NCBI GenBank assembly: GCA_002711925.1
Contig: PASJ01000081.1
Coordinates: 1 to 48,210, forward strand
Length of the DNA: 48,210 nt
DNA from: Pseudobdellovibrionaceae bacterium
GTDB lineage: Bacteria > Bdellovibrionota_B > Oligoflexia > Oligoflexales > Bog-1112
Direction of reading: 5' to 3'
The notes under the pieces: generated by a model
What the model saw: only the letters and a program-made list of their open reading frames with translations
What the model was told of the DNA's origin: nothing
Database searches by the model: none
Program-made: the position numbers and the translations under genes
In this document: in pieces, positions 45,783 to 48,210 of the stretch
Layout of the letters: each line of letters opens with the position of its first letter
Numbering within the stretch: the first letter of the stretch is position 1

Positions 45783-45871
45783 GATCGGTCTTTTCAAAAA
45801 ATTGATTCATAGTAATTTTTTCTAGTTTTATTGTTAGATACAATGATAAGAAAAGAAAGATATCAATTTTT

Positions 45872-45892
45872 CATAGGAAAATATTTCCTGTG
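45872..45892. promoter_or_regulatory. Near-perfect palindrome between the PilZ and UbiB genes
   Basis: CATAGGAAA at 45872-45880 and TTTCCTGTG at 45884-45892 are complementary at eight of nine positions around ATA. The site is in the shared promoter region of two divergent genes, 78 bases before the UbiB start, so it could be an operator for one or both. Confidence 0.45.
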
Positions 45893-45969
45893 TTTAGAGA
45901 TAAATTTTCAAAATTTAAGTCAACTATAACCAGCTATCTAAATAAGTTTAAAGTCAAATAGGAAATAAA

Positions 45970-47382
45970 ATGTCTGATAAAATTAAAAAGGAAAGTCAAG
46001 CCAAAAAAGAAATAGATCGAATTGCTCATAAAACTTTTGAAAGAGGAGCTTCTTTTTTAAATTTGTCTTTACAGTCTGGACTTAGGTTTACAGGTTACAA
46101 ATTAAAAAATTTTCTAAACTTACGTAGTCCAAGTGTATCTGAAAGAGAAGAGTTTTTGAAAAGCCAAGCAATTTTTTTAGTTAAAGAGCTTGAAAAGTTG
46201 AAGGGTAGTATTATGAAAGCTGGACAAATGCTGTCGGTTTATGGTGAGCATTTTTTTCCTAAAGAGGTCAATAGTGTTCTCAAGTCTTTACAATCAGAGT
46301 CCAAGCCAATAGTTTGGAAAGAAATAGAAAAGGTTCTTCGTTTACAGTTTGATCAAACGACTTTAGATAAAATTTATATAGATAAGAAACCCATAGCGGC
46401 AGCTTCTCTTGGCCAAGTTTATCAGGGGAAATTTCTCGATAAAAAATTAAATCTTGCAATTAAAATTCAGTATCCTGGAGTTGATAAGGCAATAGATAGC
46501 GATCTAAAAGTATTGAAGAAAGTTCTTTTGTTAAGCGGCTTGGTCAGCAGAAATAAGGGCTTTGATGATATTTATAAAGAGATAAAAATGATGTTACACT
46601 ATGAAGTTGACTATAAAAGGGAGTTTGAAACATTAAAGGCTTACCAAAAGGCTTTTAATAACGATAAACGATTTGTTATTCCAGAAGTCTTTTCAGATTT
46701 TTCTAGTCGACGAGTTTTATGTATGACCTACGAAGAAGGTTTTTCTCTTGATAGTCCTCAAGTTTTGAATCTTTCCCAAGAAAGACGAAATAAACTAGCG
46801 ATTTCTTTTTTAGATCTTTTTTTAAAAGAAGTATTTGTTTTACGAACAGTTCAAACAGATCCCCATTTCGGTAATTATAAAGTTCGACTTAGCTCTTACG
46901 ATGATAAAGAAGATCAAGTTGTTCTATTAGATTTTGGTGCGGTGAGGAAATTTTCCAAGAAGTATATTTCATCATTTGCTCAGTTAATTTTTTCATGTCT
47001 TCAAAAAAATCACGATCTTTGTGTTACTTCAGGTAAGAGTCTAGGCTTTTTATATGAAGATGACCCTCAAGAAGCTCTCGATTTATTTACTGAGATTTGT
47101 TTTGAGGTAACTGAAGGTTTTAACGAAGAATTTTCTAGTGAGGAAGGGAAAAATTTTTCAATTGGTAAGTACCCATACGACTGGAAGCGTACAGATTTGA
47201 TCGAGCGCTTGACTGAAAAAGCCAAGGGTGCTATCTTTACTTTTAAGTTAAGACCCCCCCCGCGAGAAGCCGTTTTCTTAGATAGAAAATTAGTAGGGAC
47301 ATATACCATCCTAAGAAATTTAGGATTCTTATATGGGCCAAGGAAACTTCTCATGAAGTACATTGAGCCGTATTGTTCTTAG
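45970..47382 (+). CDS. ABC1/UbiB-family atypical kinase
   Basis: A member of the ABC1/ADCK/UbiB family, ATPases that support ubiquinone or other lipid metabolism. The 470-residue protein shows the KxGQ signature MKAGQMLSVYGEHF, the Ala-rich nucleotide loop AAASLGQVYQG, catalytic Lys in AIKIQYPGVD, the HRD-like TDPHFGNYKV and VLLDFGAVRKF (DFG). There is no clear C-terminal membrane helix pair like that of UbiB from E. coli, so a soluble ADCK-like protein is more likely. AGGAAA precedes ATG 45970. hemW follows 70 bases later. Confidence 0.88.
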   Translation: MSDKIKKESQAKKEIDRIAHKTFERGASFLNLSLQSGLRFTGYKLKNFLNLRSPSVSEREEFLKSQAIFLVKELEKLKGSIMKAGQMLSVYGEHFFPKEVNSVLKSLQSESKPIVWKEIEKVLRLQFDQTTLDKIYIDKKPIAAASLGQVYQGKFLDKKLNLAIKIQYPGVDKAIDSDLKVLKKVLLLSGLVSRNKGFDDIYKEIKMMLHYEVDYKREFETLKAYQKAFNNDKRFVIPEVFSDFSSRRVLCMTYEEGFSLDSPQVLNLSQERRNKLAISFLDLFLKEVFVLRTVQTDPHFGNYKVRLSSYDDKEDQVVLLDFGAVRKFSKKYISSFAQLIFSCLQKNHDLCVTSGKSLGFLYEDDPQEALDLFTEICFEVTEGFNEEFSSEEGKNFSIGKYPYDWKRTDLIERLTEKAKGAIFTFKLRPPPREAVFLDRKLVGTYTILRNLGFLYGPRKLLMKYIEPYCS

Positions 47383-47403
47383 GCTTTGTGTTTGAAACGT
47401 TTG

Positions 47404-47431
47404 GTCTTAATCATTATTTTTTGGATAAGAC
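47404..47431 (+). terminator. Weak hairpin after the UbiB-like gene
   Basis: GTCTTA at 47404-47409 and TAAGAC at 47426-47431 can pair across a T-rich 16-base loop, with TTTTA after the stem. The stem is short and lacks G+C, so efficient termination is doubtful; it overlaps the region before hemW. Confidence 0.25.
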
Positions 47432-47452
47432 TTTTAGGGAGAATATTTTTTC

Positions 47453-48210
47453 GTGAAATCAAAAAAAAATGATTTTGGTTTATATATCCATATCCCTTTT
47501 TGTTCTAAAATTTGTCATTATTGTGATTTTTCTAAAACTTCAAAATGGGACTCTTCTCTCGTAAAAAGTTACTTTCATGTTATAGAAAAAGAACTGTTTT
47601 TATGGCGAGAAAAATATCTTAAACCCAATCAGATTTCTTTGTCTTCAGTTTACCTTGGGGGAGGAACCCCTGGTTTATTCGCTCAAGAGTATAAAAAAAT
47701 AGCGGCTTATCTTGAAAATATTTTACAATCTGACTATGAGTTTACCATTGAAGCAAATCCTGAGGATTTTGATGAAAAGAAACTTCTGATCTGGAAAGGT
47801 CTTGGTATAAATAGAGTTTCTCTTGGTATTCAAACTTTTAATACCAACGGATTAAAGTTTTTAACAAGAGCACACACAGCAAAGAAGTCATTAGAGTCAA
47901 TTGAGATCTTACAAAAGCATTCATTTAATTACAGTACAGACTTCATTTATGGTTGGAAAGGCCAAAGCCTTGAAGACTGGCAAAGGGATTTAGATACTAT
48001 AGCATCTATAAGACCACCACACCTGAGTTTATATTCTTTAACTTATGAACCTGGAACACCAATCGGTCGAGCGCAGCTAAGGGGTAAGTTAGAGTCTAAG
48101 GATGATAATTTTTACACAGATTGTTACGAGCTTTCTTGTGGCTTCCTACGGCAACTTAACTATGTCCATGAGGAAGTTTCCAATTGGTCTCAAAAAGGAA
48201 AGTTTGCTCG
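47453..48210 (+). CDS. hemW: HemW-like radical SAM protein, 3' end missing
   Basis: The frame opens with GTG 47453 and runs out of the window after about 252 codons. The radical SAM cluster is IPFCSKICHYCDF (CxxxCxxC, followed by Phe rather than the extra Cys of HemN). Further motifs are SSVYLGGGTPGLF, IEANPEDFDEKKL, GINRVSLGIQTFN and FIYGWKGQSLEDW, LSLYSLTYEPGTP. HemW is a haem chaperone rather than the oxygen-independent coproporphyrinogen oxidase it was named for. AGGGAG lies about 12 bases upstream of GTG, a little far. The gene begins 70 bases after the UbiB-like gene. Confidence 0.9.
   Translation, partial: MKSKKNDFGLYIHIPFCSKICHYCDFSKTSKWDSSLVKSYFHVIEKELFLWREKYLKPNQISLSSVYLGGGTPGLFAQEYKKIAAYLENILQSDYEFTIEANPEDFDEKKLLIWKGLGINRVSLGIQTFNTNGLKFLTRAHTAKKSLESIEILQKHSFNYSTDFIYGWKGQSLEDWQRDLDTIASIRPPHLSLYSLTYEPGTPIGRAQLRGKLESKDDNFYTDCYELSCGFLRQLNYVHEEVSNWSQKGKFA

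Overview
The window is AT-rich DNA (roughly one third G+C by eye) from a Gram-negative bacterium. Evidence for an outer membrane is ExbB/ExbD, an MlaE-type lipid-transport permease, several lipobox signal peptides, a type IV pilin and a GspC-like secretion protein. The mix suggests a member of the Bdellovibrionota/Oligoflexia or a related delta-type lineage: HemJ, a Tex protein, a plant/EgtA-type glutamate-cysteine ligase, a Calvin-type class II aldolase, many exported proteins of unknown function, and a large exported protein resembling kinase-fold proteins I associate with predatory bacteria. This placement is inference. No rRNA, tRNA, CRISPR array, phage or transposon was found. Both ends cut through genes (an ExbB/TolQ protein on the left, HemW on the right).

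Layout. 1-2431: exbB (partial), exbD and a glutamate-cysteine ligase, tightly packed. 2707-5772: a large NAD-dependent glutamate dehydrogenase. 5958-7793: an exported AAA-like ATPase converging on rsmI. 8305-11201: ndk and tex. 11431-13898: a three-gene operon of a VTC-type polyphosphate polymerase, a DUF4956 membrane protein and a membrane-anchored or exported beta-propeller. 13885-15794 (minus): a membrane-anchored TPR protein and a LOG-family hydrolase. 15938-18681: GspC-like PDZ protein, Notum/pectin-acetylesterase-like enzyme, putative lipoprotein. 18697-21893 (minus): speD, TatD nuclease and a gluzincin metallopeptidase with a C-terminal sorting-type tail. 22142-23257: MBL-fold hydrolase converging on bolA. 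23503-25191: an acidic lipoprotein and a carbonic-anhydrase-like lipoprotein that has lost two zinc ligands. 25396-30465: mlaE, leuS-hemJ, an EamA transporter. 30518-35426: two exported unknowns facing each other, one a 1275-residue candidate kinase-fold protein. 35838-38647 (minus): argS and a membrane-anchored purple-acid-phosphatase-like enzyme. 38828-43527: comM/yifB, an MFS transporter, a type IV pilin and a class II aldolase. 43631-48210: an RlmD-type methyltransferase, a PilZ protein, an ABC1/UbiB kinase and hemW.

The most interesting signals are regulatory and structural. Two promoter-like sites with the exact spacing of flagellar sigma-28 promoters (TAAA-N15-ACCGATA) lie upstream of the pilin and of the acidic lipoprotein/carbonic-anhydrase pair, and a weaker third lies upstream of the GspC-like gene. 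This suggests a motility/surface regulon that is physically scattered. The polyphosphate operon with a propeller partner, the metal-site-depleted carbonic anhydrase, the exported ATPase with a degraded Walker B and the exported kinase-fold candidate are the best leads for undescribed biology.
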